Assembly (NCBI RefSeq): GCF_018327685.1
Contig: NZ_BNEL01000001.1
Span: forward strand, 1,922,001-1,986,000
Direction of reading: 5' to 3'
Source of the DNA: Streptomyces sp. TS71-3
Lineage (GTDB): Bacteria > Actinomycetota > Actinomycetes > Streptomycetales > Streptomycetaceae
Length of the DNA: 64,000 nt
This document shows positions 1 through 8,469 of this stretch, in pieces. Under the pieces are notes generated by a model. The model was not told where the DNA came from and ran no database searches. It saw only the letters and a program-made list of their open reading frames with translations. Each line of letters opens with the position of its first letter. Position 1 is the stretch's first letter. A program made the position numbers and the translations under genes.

Positions 1-1294
1 CAAGGATTACGCCCTAAATCGCCTCCCGGAGGAAACGGGTGGACAAGCCGAAGTCTTCCGCGCCGTGCACAAGGCGACTGGAGCCGAAGTCGCTTTCAAA
101 CGTCGGTCCTCAGAATGGGAAGAACCTCGTGCACGAATGCGCCGGGAAATCGAGGTATCGCAGCTGCTCGGTCGGCACCCAAACTACATGCCTATTCTCG
201 ACTCCAACCCAGAGGATGGTTGGCTGGTCATGCCGATGGCGCAGGGGACCGCAGAAGATTGCCGGGACCTCCTCAATGATCCTACGCACCTCCGCGCGCT
301 CGTAGAGGCGCTGATGGACGTGCTCGAACTCGCGCACACCCATGACTGGCTGCATCGTGACGTAAAGCCCTCGAATATCCTGCTGCTGGATAAACGATGG
401 ACGCTCGCAGACTGGGGAATCGTTCGTCGGCCCAGAGGTCAGACAACAAAAGTCGGGCGTACTCGAAAGATCGGAACTGAGGGTTTCGGGGCGCCAGAAC
501 TCTTCCTTGATGCCCACGATGCCACGCCATCCTCAGATATATATGGAATCGGACGTGTCATCGCGTGGGCTCTTACCGGCGAGAACCCGCAGATGAACGT
601 GCAGCTTTTGCCCGATCCAGGGCCATGGAGGAACGTAACCCGAGTCGCTGCCCATGCAGACCCCAAGCAGAGACCGCAGACCATTCAGGAATTGCGTCAA
701 TTGATTAATCGCGAGTTTACGGAACCTAGTGAGTCGCCGGTTGAGCGGGCTAGGCGACTGCGGGAAAGGGCGCGTGCCGGCGATCCACAAGCGGTTAACG
801 CATTGCTAGAACTGATCGTGGATTACCCGGAAAGCTATACTCTTTACCTTCACGTATTGACAGAACTGTCGGCTGAACAAGCAGGCCCGTGGCTATCTCG
901 AAACTCTCAAGACAGCAACCGACTCCTGCAAGCTATGGCCAGGCATGCCGATGGTGGAGGGAGGCGGCGTGTACAATTTTCCGAAGCTGCCCGAGCGGTT
1001 ATATGGCTCCTCGCGATTGCTAATTTTGCCACAGCCAAGGAAGATTGGGATCTTCTCGATGACGCTGCCCGCAGAATGTTCATCTGGGACACCGCGTGGG
1101 ATCAATGGAATGCCCAAGATCAGATCGCGCCCTGGTTGCGCTCCCTGTCGGGAAAGGCAGCAAACCTCGTAGCAGCGGTTCTGCATGATCACCCTGGTTC
1201 AGCTCGACATTTTTCCGGCTTGTCCCAGGATGGAACAGTGGACCCGTGGGTCCGCCAGGCGATTCGTGCGGCTGTGCAGACAGGCCAGTCGTAA
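1..1294 (+). CDS. Ser/Thr protein kinase-like protein, 5' end outside the window
   Basis: The reading frame is already open at base 2, so the start codon lies left of the window; the first in-window GTG (65) is inside the kinase N-lobe. The frame shows a degenerate glycine loop (LPEETGGQAEVF), the ATP-binding Lys in VAFKRR, the catalytic loop HRDVKPSN, a DWG in place of DFG, and the activation segment GTEGFGAPE. About 230 residues of mostly helical, unrecognised sequence follow the kinase domain; no membrane segment is visible. Base composition is clearly less GC-rich than the neighbours, with many A/T third positions, which suggests horizontal origin. It ends 231 bp from the 3' end of a tRNA gene. 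The substrate is unknown. Confidence 0.82.
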   Translation, partial: KDYALNRLPEETGGQAEVFRAVHKATGAEVAFKRRSSEWEEPRARMRREIEVSQLLGRHPNYMPILDSNPEDGWLVMPMAQGTAEDCRDLLNDPTHLRALVEALMDVLELAHTHDWLHRDVKPSNILLLDKRWTLADWGIVRRPRGQTTKVGRTRKIGTEGFGAPELFLDAHDATPSSDIYGIGRVIAWALTGENPQMNVQLLPDPGPWRNVTRVAAHADPKQRPQTIQELRQLINREFTEPSESPVERARRLRERARAGDPQAVNALLELIVDYPESYTLYLHVLTELSAEQAGPWLSRNSQDSNRLLQAMARHADGGGRRRVQFSEAARAVIWLLAIANFATAKEDWDLLDDAARRMFIWDTAWDQWNAQDQIAPWLRSLSGKAANLVAAVLHDHPGSARHFSGLSQDGTVDPWVRQAIRAAVQTGQS

Positions 1295-1300
1295 AGGCAA

Positions 1301-1319
1301 AGGCCAGCGAAAATGGCCT
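1301..1319 (+). terminator. Short hairpin after the kinase gene
   Basis: AGGCCA and TGGCCT pair across a 7-nt A-rich loop, starting 6 nt after the kinase stop codon. There is no U tract, as is usual in this genus. A weak terminator is the likeliest role. Confidence 0.4.
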
Positions 1320-1436
1320 CCGACGTCTGGCGGTCCTGCACAACAGCAGACTGCCTGGGGCAGCCCTGAAAGTTTTGACAGCCAGACGGACCGACGGCGT
1401 GACGGAGGTGTGTCGCGAACGCTGAGAGGCAACGAG

Positions 1437-1473
1437 AGAGGGCGGGAGTCAGTGAGAGTGACTCCCGCCCTCT
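1437..1473. terminator. Strong bidirectional hairpin between kinase and tRNA-Arg
   Basis: A perfect 15-bp stem (1437-1451 with 1459-1473) encloses a 7-nt loop. It lies 53 nt beyond the 3' end of the minus-strand tRNA gene and also downstream of the plus-strand kinase gene, so it can end transcription from both sides. Confidence 0.75.
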
Positions 1474-1525
1474 ATTGTCGGCATCCGCCCTGGTCAGCGC
1501 GTAGTTTCTGCTGATCTTCGGCGAG

Positions 1526-1597
1526 TGCCCCCGGCAGGATTCGAACCTGCGCACACGGCTCCGGAGGCCGTTGCTCTATCCCCTGAGCTACGGGGGC
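1526..1597 (-). tRNA. tRNA-Arg, anticodon CCG
   Basis: The reverse complement folds as a full cloverleaf of 72 nt. GCCCCCG and CGGGGGC form the acceptor stem with discriminator A, GCTC/GAGC form the D stem, ACGGC/GCCGT form the anticodon stem around the loop CTCCGGA (anticodon CCG, reads CGG), and GCAGG/CCTGC form the T stem around TTCGAAT. The CCA end is not encoded. The 3' end faces the low-GC kinase gene, which is the side where tRNA-targeting integrative elements sit. Confidence 0.95.
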
Positions 1598-1827
1598 GTG
1601 TCTGGCGCGTTGCGCTCTGACGGGTAGAACCCTATCAGCTTGGGTGGGGTGGTCATGAACGGGTTTTGGCTCGGTGCCGAGGACGTGCGTTGATCGGGGG
1701 TTCGCTGGTGGGGGAGGGGCGGGGGCCTCGGGAGGTGGGGCGCGGTGTGTCCCTCGGAGGTCCCCCGGAGGGGGTGGAAGTGGGGAAAAGCCGGACGCGG
1801 GCCGGGTGGTCGACCTAGTCTCGACTT

Positions 1828-3039
1828 GTGCCTGGGGCGTCGGGGCGGGTGCTTGTTGTCGATGACAACAAGGTCATCCGGCAACTGATCAGGGTCAACC
1901 TCGAACTGGAGGGTTTCGAGGTCGTGACCGCGGCTGACGGTGCCGAGTGTCTGGATGTCGTGCATCAGGTGCGGCCTGACGTGATCACCCTTGATGTGGT
2001 CATGCCTCGGCTTGACGGAGTGCGCACCGCGCAGATGCTGCGGTCCGATCCGCGGACCCGTTCCCTGCCCGTCGTCATAGTCAGCGGCTGTACCCCGCAG
2101 GAAGCCGGGTTCGGGCCCGGGTCCGGCATCGACGCCTATATCTCCAAGCCCTTCGAGCCCGCCGACCTCGTGCGGACGGTGCGGTTGCTCGTCGAGCAGC
2201 GTGCCGTTCCGCCTGTCGGGTTCCTTGCCGATCTCGGTGATCGAGGCGGCGACGGGGGGCGTGCCGATCTCGGTGATCGTTGTGCCGGTCTCGGCGACGA
2301 TTCCGGGGTCTCCGAGCATGCTGATCTCCGTGATCGGTCCGGGTCCGGCGGCTCCGGTGGTTCCGGCGGATCCTTCGGGTTTCGGACCCGCTCCGACGCC
2401 GGCGGTCACCCCGACCTGGAGCGCGACGCCCGTCCGGGGCCCCGTCCCGGCGTCGAGCGTGAGTCCGGTTCCGATCGGGACACCGGGCGGGAACGTGGCG
2501 GGCCCGGTGGGCCCACCGGGTTCGGGCTCCACGGGCGGTCCGGCCTCGCATCCGGTTCGTACGACGGTTCCCGTGACGGTTCAGATTCGTCCGCGGCCGC
2601 CCCTCGTGGCGCTCATGCCCGACGCGGCGCCACTGCCGGCGGGCTCGGTCTCGGGGGGCGTGGACATAGCGGGCACGGTGATCACTCCTGTCTCGGGGGT
2701 CAGTCCGGTGCCGGGGATCGGTCCGCTATGCGTGAGCAGGGCTGGTCCGGTGATCAGTCTTCCTGTCCTTCCGAATCCCCTTCCGACGATGAGGCATTTC
2801 TCGCTGAGCAGGCCTTTCTCGGCGAGCGTCCGCGAGCTGCGCGTCAAGGGCCTGCCTCCGAGTCCTCCGAGTCGCGTGGCATCGCCCGCTCCTCCGGGGC
2901 CTCCGACGGTGGGCGGTCATCGTCGGCATCCGACAGCGAGCCGCATCGTGGCTCCGGGCCTGGTGGGTCCCGGGCTGCCTCCCCGCGTGATCACGGTGCC
3001 GGTGAGGCCGGGTGCGCCCGGCGCGGTAGTGGCGTCTGA
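1828..3039 (+). CDS. Response-regulator receiver protein with long low-complexity tail
   Basis: Residues 1-125 form a CheY-like receiver: acidic pair D12/D13, phospho-acceptor D56 in TLDVVMP, S86 in the VIVSG strand, and K107 in SKPFEP. Codon use there is typical of Streptomyces. From about base 2205 the frame stays open for another 280 residues of Gly/Ser/Asp/Arg-rich sequence, but third-position GC drops, while the +2 frame has good third-position GC and also stays open, running into the next gene. The real protein may therefore end near residue 130 through a frameshift or sequencing error, or the tail may be genuine. No DNA-binding domain is visible. Start GTG 1828 has no clear ribosome site. 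In other Streptomyces I remember a short receiver-only protein at this position. Confidence 0.6.
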   Translation: MPGASGRVLVVDDNKVIRQLIRVNLELEGFEVVTAADGAECLDVVHQVRPDVITLDVVMPRLDGVRTAQMLRSDPRTRSLPVVIVSGCTPQEAGFGPGSGIDAYISKPFEPADLVRTVRLLVEQRAVPPVGFLADLGDRGGDGGRADLGDRCAGLGDDSGVSEHADLRDRSGSGGSGGSGGSFGFRTRSDAGGHPDLERDARPGPRPGVERESGSDRDTGRERGGPGGPTGFGLHGRSGLASGSYDGSRDGSDSSAAAPRGAHARRGATAGGLGLGGRGHSGHGDHSCLGGQSGAGDRSAMREQGWSGDQSSCPSESPSDDEAFLAEQAFLGERPRAARQGPASESSESRGIARSSGASDGGRSSSASDSEPHRGSGPGGSRAASPRDHGAGEAGCARRGSGV

Positions 3040-3124
3040 GTTCGTCCTTTGCCCTACGGTCCTGTCCCCTACGGTCTCTTTCCGGCATCCGAAACCAGTT
3101 CGCGAACCCACCCCCTCCCTCCCA

Positions 3125-3130
3125 TACGCT
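3125..3130 (+). promoter_or_regulatory. Candidate -10 box of a leaderless nrtL transcript
   Basis: TACGCT fits TANNNT and ends 6 nt before the GTG at 3137. There is no Shine-Dalgarno sequence before that GTG. This is the arrangement of leaderless Streptomyces messages. The -35 element is not convincing. Confidence 0.4.
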
Positions 3131-3136
3131 TGTCCC

Positions 3137-4339
3137 GTGACCCCCGTCGAGCTCTCCCGTACCGTGCTGCACGCCGTGCGCTGTGCCGTGGACGCGGGGG
3201 AGCTGAGCGTGGCCGTACCTGCGAAGGCTCTCGTCGAGAGGCCCCGGCCCGGCGGCTGCGGGGACTACGCCACCGGGATCGCGCTCCAGCTCGCCCGGCC
3301 CTCGGGGCAGGCACCACGGCAGATCGCCGAGGTGCTTCGGGATCGGCTGCTCGTCGTCCCCGGCGTCGCCGGTGTCGAGATCACCGGGCCCGGGTTCCTC
3401 AACATCACCCTTGACGGTGACGGGCTCTCCGGACTCGTACGGGATGTTCTCCGTGGCGGTTCCTCCTACGGGCACGTCGACGAGCGCGTCCCCGCGGGGC
3501 CTCTCGCGCACGACCGCCCCGTATCCGTCCGACTCCAGGTCGCCCCCGGCCCCCGCGCCGCCGTGCTCGCCGATGCCCTCGCCCGCATTCTCCGGTCCCA
3601 GGGCGTTTCCGTCCTGCTTCGGTACGAGGACGCTGCCGGGCCGGATCCCGCCTGGGGCGCCCTCAGCGTGCCCCCGTACGACCCGCTGTCGGGCGACCAC
3701 ATCGAGAACATCGACTACATCGACGAAGACGACGGTCCAGGCCACGACGCCGACCTTGCCTCCGCTTCCGTCCTCCTTGTCCGTCCCGTTCCGGCACCCG
3801 CCGACCCCCTCCCACTCGGGCGCGCCGCCGGCCGCTGGGCTCTGCTGTACCCCGCCGCCCACGACCGGCCCCGGATCGCCGAGGACCATCTCGTCCAGCG
3901 TGAGAGCAACCCTCTCTTCCGGGTCCGTTACGCCCACGCCCGCACCCGCGCCCTGGTCCGCAACGCCGCAGCCCTCGGCTTCACCTCCGAGCCGGGCGAC
4001 CTGGGCCCTGCACCCGCGCTCACACCCGAGGCCACCGCAGGCGACCCCTCAGCCACCCTCACCGACCCCCCTACCACCCCCCTGGTCACCGCCCTCTCCA
4101 CCTACCCCCAAGCCCTGGCCACCGCCGCCCGCCGCCGTGCCCCCGACGTCCTGGCGCGTCACCTCGTGCGTACCGCGGACGCCTACCTCGCGTACCAGGG
4201 TTCCGTCCGGATCCTCCCCGTCGGCGACGAGAAACCCTCGGCCGCCCACCGGGCCCGGCTCGCGCTCGCCGAAGCGGCCGGGACGGTGCTGGCCGGCGGC
4301 CTGGACCTGCTCGGCATCGACGCCCCCGACACCATCTGA
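3137..4339 (+). CDS. nrtL: ArgS-related DALR anticodon-binding-domain protein (NrtL-like)
   Basis: This 400-residue protein resembles the two ends of arginyl-tRNA synthetase without a normal catalytic core. The N-terminus has the ArgS-type segment with GDYATGIALQLA and ITGPGFLNITL, and the C-terminal 120 residues form the helical DALR anticodon-binding domain, with RYAHARTRALVR and LVRTADAYL. No intact HIGH or KMSKS signature is visible, so aminoacylation is unlikely; the role is unknown and may involve tRNA binding or regulation. GTG 3137 was chosen because the conserved N-terminus begins there. The frame is open far upstream, over the response-regulator tail. It lies just before lysA. Confidence 0.78.
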   Translation: MTPVELSRTVLHAVRCAVDAGELSVAVPAKALVERPRPGGCGDYATGIALQLARPSGQAPRQIAEVLRDRLLVVPGVAGVEITGPGFLNITLDGDGLSGLVRDVLRGGSSYGHVDERVPAGPLAHDRPVSVRLQVAPGPRAAVLADALARILRSQGVSVLLRYEDAAGPDPAWGALSVPPYDPLSGDHIENIDYIDEDDGPGHDADLASASVLLVRPVPAPADPLPLGRAAGRWALLYPAAHDRPRIAEDHLVQRESNPLFRVRYAHARTRALVRNAAALGFTSEPGDLGPAPALTPEATAGDPSATLTDPPTTPLVTALSTYPQALATAARRRAPDVLARHLVRTADAYLAYQGSVRILPVGDEKPSAAHRARLALAEAAGTVLAGGLDLLGIDAPDTI

Positions 4340-4348
4340 CCTCAGGTG

Positions 4349-4384
4349 CCGCACGGCCGCCGTAACGGAGCGGAGCCCGTGCGG
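4349..4384 (+). terminator. Hairpin after nrtL
   Basis: CCGCACGG (4349-4356) pairs with CCGTGCGG (4377-4384). The loop contains a further CCGC/GCGG stem. It begins 10 nt after the nrtL stop and could separate nrtL from lysA transcription. Confidence 0.45.
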
Positions 4385-4419
4385 GCCGAAGCTCGAACGA
4401 TCGCGGACCGCCAAACCGG

Positions 4420-4552
4420 CCGCACCCCAAGAAACCGACCGCGAACCACCAAACCGGCCGCCCCCCAGAAGACCAACGCCCCGACCGCACCGCCCGCCCC
4501 CCAGAACAACAAAGCACCCACCGCGAACCCACCCGAAAGAGCAGAGCACCAA
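4420..4552 (+). promoter_or_regulatory. C/A-rich, G-poor untranslated leader of lysA
   Basis: The 130 nt before lysA are dominated by C and A, with few G and little T, and contain imperfect direct copies of ACCAAACCGGCCGC. Such RNA would be largely unstructured, the kind of sequence Rho loads on. The lysA ribosome site (GAAAGAG, about 4535) lies at its end. No riboswitch fold is recognisable. Confidence 0.35.
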
Positions 4553-5944
4553 ATGAGCCGTTCCGCCCACCCCGCCGGCCCCCGGCACGCCGACGTGCTG
4601 CCGGACGGGCACCTTCTCGCCCCGCCCGCCGATCTCAACGACCTCGACCCCAAGGTCTGGTCCCGGACCGTCCGGCGGAACGCCGACGGCGTGCTGACCG
4701 TCGGCGGGATCGACGTGGCCACGCTCGCCGAGGAGTTCGGGACGCCCGGCTACTTCCTCGACGAGGACGACTTCCGGGCCCGGGTGCACGCGTGGAAGAC
4801 CGCGTTCGGGCCCGACGCGGACGTGTTCTACGCCGGCAAGGCGTTCCTGTCGCGGGCCGTGGTCCGCTGGCTGAACGAGGAGGGGATCAACCTCGACGTC
4901 TGCTCCGCCGGGGAGCTGGCCACCGCCCTCGACGCGGGTATGCCGCCGGAGCGGATCGCGCTGCACGGGAACAACAAGTCCGCCGCCGAGATCGAGCGTG
5001 CCGTCTTGGCCGGCGTGGGGCGGATCGTGCTGGACTCGTTCGATGAGATCGTGCGCGTCGCCCACACCGCGCAGCGGCTCGGCAGGCGGCAGGCCGTGCA
5101 GATCCGGGTGACCGTGGGTGTCGAGGCCCACACCCACGAGTTCATCGCCACCGCCCACGAGGACCAGAAGTTCGGCATCGGCCTCGCGGACGGGCAGGCC
5201 GCCGAGGCGGTGCGGCGCGCGCTCGGGCTCGACGGTCTTGAGGTCGTCGGGGTCCATTCGCACATCGGGTCGCAGATCTTCGACACCGCGGGCTTCGAGG
5301 TGGCCGCCCGGCGGGTGGTCTCGCTGCTCGCCCAGGTCCGCGACGAGCACGGCGTGGAACTGCCCGAGATCGACCTCGGCGGCGGCCTGGGCATCGCCTA
5401 CACCTCGGACGACGACCCCCGCGAGCCGCAGGAGATCGCCAAGGCGCTGCGCGAGATCGTCGAGCGGGAGTGCGAGGCGGCGGGGCTCCGGGTGCCGCGG
5501 ATCTCCGTCGAGCCGGGGCGCGCCATCGTCGGCCCGTCCGCCTTCACGCTCTACGAGGTCGGCACCATCAAGCCGCTCGACGGGCTGCGCACCTACGTCT
5601 CCGTCGACGGCGGGATGTCCGACAACATCCGGACGGCGCTGTACGACGCCGAATACAGTGTCGCTCTGGCATCGCGCACCTCCGACGCGGAACCGATGCT
5701 GGTGCGTGTCGTGGGCAAGCACTGCGAGAGCGGGGACATCGTCGTCCGGGACGCCTTCCTGCCGGCGGACCTGGCGCCGGGGGACCTGATCGCGGTGCCG
5801 GCCACGGGCGCGTACTGCCGCTCGATGGCGAGCAACTACAACCACGCGCTGCGCCCTCCCGTCGTCGCCGTCACCGCCGGCACGGCACGGGCCATCGTCC
5901 GGCGTGAGACGGAGGAAGACCTCCTGCGTCTCGATGTCGGCTGA
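4553..5944 (+). CDS. lysA: Diaminopimelate decarboxylase
   Basis: LysA catalyses the last step of lysine synthesis, decarboxylation of meso-diaminopimelate, with PLP. The 463-residue product has the fold-type III barrel with the PLP lysine K96 in VFYAGKAFLS, the HSHIGSQIFD motif, the phosphate-binding DLGGGLGIAY, the substrate motif EPGRAIVGP, and CESGD, which supplies the active-site Cys from the partner subunit. ATG 4553 was chosen because a purine-rich site (GAAAGAG) precedes it and homology begins there; the frame is open further upstream but is C-rich leader. Its neighbours are hom, thrC and thrB, so this is an aspartate-family amino acid cluster. Confidence 0.95.
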   Translation: MSRSAHPAGPRHADVLPDGHLLAPPADLNDLDPKVWSRTVRRNADGVLTVGGIDVATLAEEFGTPGYFLDEDDFRARVHAWKTAFGPDADVFYAGKAFLSRAVVRWLNEEGINLDVCSAGELATALDAGMPPERIALHGNNKSAAEIERAVLAGVGRIVLDSFDEIVRVAHTAQRLGRRQAVQIRVTVGVEAHTHEFIATAHEDQKFGIGLADGQAAEAVRRALGLDGLEVVGVHSHIGSQIFDTAGFEVAARRVVSLLAQVRDEHGVELPEIDLGGGLGIAYTSDDDPREPQEIAKALREIVERECEAAGLRVPRISVEPGRAIVGPSAFTLYEVGTIKPLDGLRTYVSVDGGMSDNIRTALYDAEYSVALASRTSDAEPMLVRVVGKHCESGDIVVRDAFLPADLAPGDLIAVPATGAYCRSMASNYNHALRPPVVAVTAGTARAIVRRETEEDLLRLDVG

Positions 5945-6014
5945 GGAAACAGACATCTCAGGATCCGGACGTGGGGCAGAATCTGCTGTCCTCTGCGTGA
6001 GACTGGACTGTCCC

Positions 6015-6052
6015 CGGGGGTACCTCCCACGCCCCGAAGGCAGTGGGCGAGG
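6015..6052 (+). repeat. Dispersed hairpin repeat, lysA-hom gap
   Basis: The unit reads GGGGGTACCTCCCAC, then a spacer with GAAGGCA, then GTGGGCGAGG, and folds on itself. Related copies lie at 14988-15023, 44624-44658, 51191-51227 and 51439-51475, with a looser form at 10305-10356. Here it sits inside the probable lysA-hom message, 33 nt before the hom start. Confidence 0.6.
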
Positions 6053-6084
6053 AGCAGTGGGTGAGGATGAGGAAGCGAGGTCGG

Positions 6085-7404
6085 ATGATGGGTACGCGGC
6101 CGCTCAAAGTGGCGTTGCTGGGCTGTGGGAACGTCGGCTCAGAGGTGGCGCGCATCATGACGTCGCACGGTGACGACCTCGCGGCCCGGATAGGCGCCCC
6201 CCTGGAGCTGGCCGGCGTCGCCGTGCGCAGGCCGTCCAGGGTCAGGGCGGGCATCGACCCCGCGCTCATCACCACGGACGCCATGGCCCTGGTCAAACGG
6301 GGCGACATCGACGTCGTCGTCGAGGTCATCGGCGGTATCGAGCCGGCCAGGAGCCTCATCACCACCGCCTTCGAGCACGGCGCCTCGGTGGTGTCCGCGA
6401 ACAAGGCGCTGATCGCCCAGGACGGCTCCGCGCTGCACGCCGCCGCGGAGCAGCAGGGCCGCGACCTCTACTACGAGGCGGCGGTCGCGGGTGCGATCCC
6501 GCTGATCAGGCCGCTGCGCGAGTCGCTCGTCGGCGACCATGTGAACCGCGTGCTGGGCATCGTCAACGGCACCACCAACTTCATCCTCGACAAGATGGAC
6601 ACCACGGGCGCCGGCTACCAGGAGGCCCTGGACGAGGCCACCGCGCTCGGCTACGCGGAGGCCGACCCGACCGCGGACGTCGAGGGCTTCGACGCCGCCG
6701 CCAAGGCCGCCATCCTCGCCGGCCTCGCCTTCCACACCCGGGTGCGTCTCGACGACGTCTACCGCGAGGGCATGACGGAGGTCACCGCCGCGGACTTCGC
6801 CTCCGCCAAGGCGATGGGCTGCACCATCAAGCTGCTCGCCATCTGCGAGCGGGCCGCGGACGGCGGCTCCGTCACCGCGCGCGTGCACCCGGCGATGATC
6901 CCGCTCAGCCACCCGCTGGCGTCCGTGCGCGAGGCCTACAACGCCGTCTTCGTGGAGTCCGAGGCGGCCGGGCAGCTGATGTTCTACGGGCGCGGGGCGG
7001 GCGGCGCGCCGACCGCGTCCGCGGTCCTGGGCGACCTCGTCGCCGTCTGCCGCAACCGGCTCGGCGAGGCCACCGGACCCGGCGAGTCCGCCTACAGCAT
7101 GCTGCCCGTCTCGCCGATGGGCGAGGCCACCACGCGTTACCACATCAGCCTGGACGTGGCCGACAAGCCGGGCGTGCTGGCCCAGGTCGCGACGGTCTTC
7201 GCCCAGCACGGCGTGTCCATCGACACCGTGCGGCAGCAGAGTCGGCAGAGTGAGGGCGAGAAGGCCCCGGGGGGCTCGGAGGCCTCGCTCGTCGTCGTCA
7301 CCCATCGCGCGTCCGACGCCGCTCTCAGCGGGACGGTCGAGGCGTTGCGCACCCTGGACACCGTGCGTGGTGTCGCCAGCATGATGCGGGTTGAAGGAGA
7401 GTAA
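6085..7404 (+). CDS. hom: Homoserine dehydrogenase
   Basis: Hom reduces aspartate semialdehyde to homoserine, the branch-point step toward threonine and methionine. The 439-residue product has an N-terminal Rossmann motif LLGCGNVGS, the catalytic-domain signature VNGTTNFILDKM, the Lys/Asp-containing segment EADPTADVEGFDAAAK, and a C-terminal ACT domain from about residue 350 (YHISLDVADKPGVLAQ). The ACT domain is the usual site of threonine feedback. Two ATGs (6085, 6088) follow GAGG at 6077-6080; the first was chosen. It is 6 nt upstream of thrC. Confidence 0.95.
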   Translation: MMGTRPLKVALLGCGNVGSEVARIMTSHGDDLAARIGAPLELAGVAVRRPSRVRAGIDPALITTDAMALVKRGDIDVVVEVIGGIEPARSLITTAFEHGASVVSANKALIAQDGSALHAAAEQQGRDLYYEAAVAGAIPLIRPLRESLVGDHVNRVLGIVNGTTNFILDKMDTTGAGYQEALDEATALGYAEADPTADVEGFDAAAKAAILAGLAFHTRVRLDDVYREGMTEVTAADFASAKAMGCTIKLLAICERAADGGSVTARVHPAMIPLSHPLASVREAYNAVFVESEAAGQLMFYGRGAGGAPTASAVLGDLVAVCRNRLGEATGPGESAYSMLPVSPMGEATTRYHISLDVADKPGVLAQVATVFAQHGVSIDTVRQQSRQSEGEKAPGGSEASLVVVTHRASDAALSGTVEALRTLDTVRGVASMMRVEGE

Positions 7405-7410
7405 CCAGCA

Positions 7411-8469
7411 ATGACGCACCAGTGGCGCGGAATCATCGAGGAGTACCGGGACCGGCTGCCCGTCTCCGGCTCCACGCAGGTCGTGACGCTGCGCGAGGGC
7501 GGTACGCCGCTCGTGCCCGCGCGGGTGGTGTCCGAGCGCACGGGCTGTGAGGTGCACCTCAAGGTGGAGGGCGCCAATCCGACCGGGTCGTTCAAGGACC
7601 GCGGCATGACCATGGCCATCACCAGGGCCAAGGAGGAGGGCGCGCAGGCCGTCATCTGCGCCTCGACCGGCAACACCTCCGCGTCGGCCGCCGCGTACGC
7701 GGTGCGCGCCGACATGGTGTGCGCCGTGCTGGTGCCGCAGGGCAAGATCGCGCTCGGCAAGATGGGCCAGGCGCTGGTGCACGGCGCGCGGATCCTCCAG
7801 GTCGACGGCAACTTCGACGACTGCCTGACGCTGGCGCGCGGCCTGTCCGAGAACTACCCGGTGTCGCTGGTGAATTCGGTCAACCCGGTCCGCATCGAGG
7901 GCCAGAAGACGGCCGCGTTCGAGATCGTGGACGCGCTCGGCGACGCCCCCGACATCCACGTCCTGCCCGTCGGCAACGCCGGCAACATCACCGCGTACTG
8001 GAAGGGCTACCGCGAGTACGCGGCGGACGGGCCCGCGACGCGGACCCCGCGCATGTGGGGGTTCCAGGCCTCCGGCGCGGCGCCGATCGTGCGCGGCGAG
8101 ATCGTCAAGGACCCCACGACGATCGCTACCGCGATCCGCATCGGCAACCCGGCCTCCTGGCAGTACGCGCTCGCCGCGAAGGACGAGTCCGGCGGCCTCA
8201 TCGAGGAGGTGACGGACCGTGAGATCCTCCGGACCTACCGGCTGTTGGCCGCCCAGGAGGGCGTCTTCGTCGAGCCCGCGTCCGCCGCGTCCGTCGCCGG
8301 CCTGCTGAAGGCGGCGGAGCAGGGCCGCGTCGACCCCGGCCAGCGCATCGTCTGCACCGTGACCGGAAACGGCCTCAAGGACCCGGACTGGGCCGTCGCC
8401 GGTGCCCCGCAGCCGCTCACCGTCCCGGTGGACGCGGCCGCCGCGGCGGAGCGGCTCGGGCTGGGGTAG
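7411..8469 (+). CDS. thrC: Threonine synthase
   Basis: This PLP enzyme converts O-phosphohomoserine to threonine. The 352-residue length is that of the short actinobacterial form. The PLP lysine is K62 in [11 protein letters not shown]; the phosphate-binding loop [14 protein letters not shown] and the C-terminal VTGNGLKDP are present. ATG 7411 is preceded by AAGGAGA. The 6-nt gap to hom indicates one message, whereas thrB is about 700 nt further on and has its own leader. Confidence 0.95.
   Translation: MTHQWRGIIEEYRDRLPVSGSTQVVTLREGGTPLVPARVVSERTGCEVHLKVEGANPTGSFKDRGMTMAITRAKEEGAQAVICASTGNTSASAAAYAVRADMVCAVLVPQGKIALGKMGQALVHGARILQVDGNFDDCLTLARGLSENYPVSLVNSVNPVRIEGQKTAAFEIVDALGDAPDIHVLPVGNAGNITAYWKGYREYAADGPATRTPRMWGFQASGAAPIVRGEIVKDPTTIATAIRIGNPASWQYALAAKDESGGLIEEVTDREILRTYRLLAAQEGVFVEPASAASVAGLLKAAEQGRVDPGQRIVCTVTGNGLKDPDWAVAGAPQPLTVPVDAAAAAERLGLG

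Noticed and set aside
1588..2532. A minus-strand frame with TEIG repeats over the response-regulator tail
   Set aside because: Repeats simply mirror the plus-strand DNA repeat; it overlaps the tRNA and the certain receiver domain.
4346..4552. An N-terminal extension of LysA from 4346
   Set aside because: The extra 69 residues are encoded by C-rich leader with no homology, and a ribosome site precedes ATG 4553.
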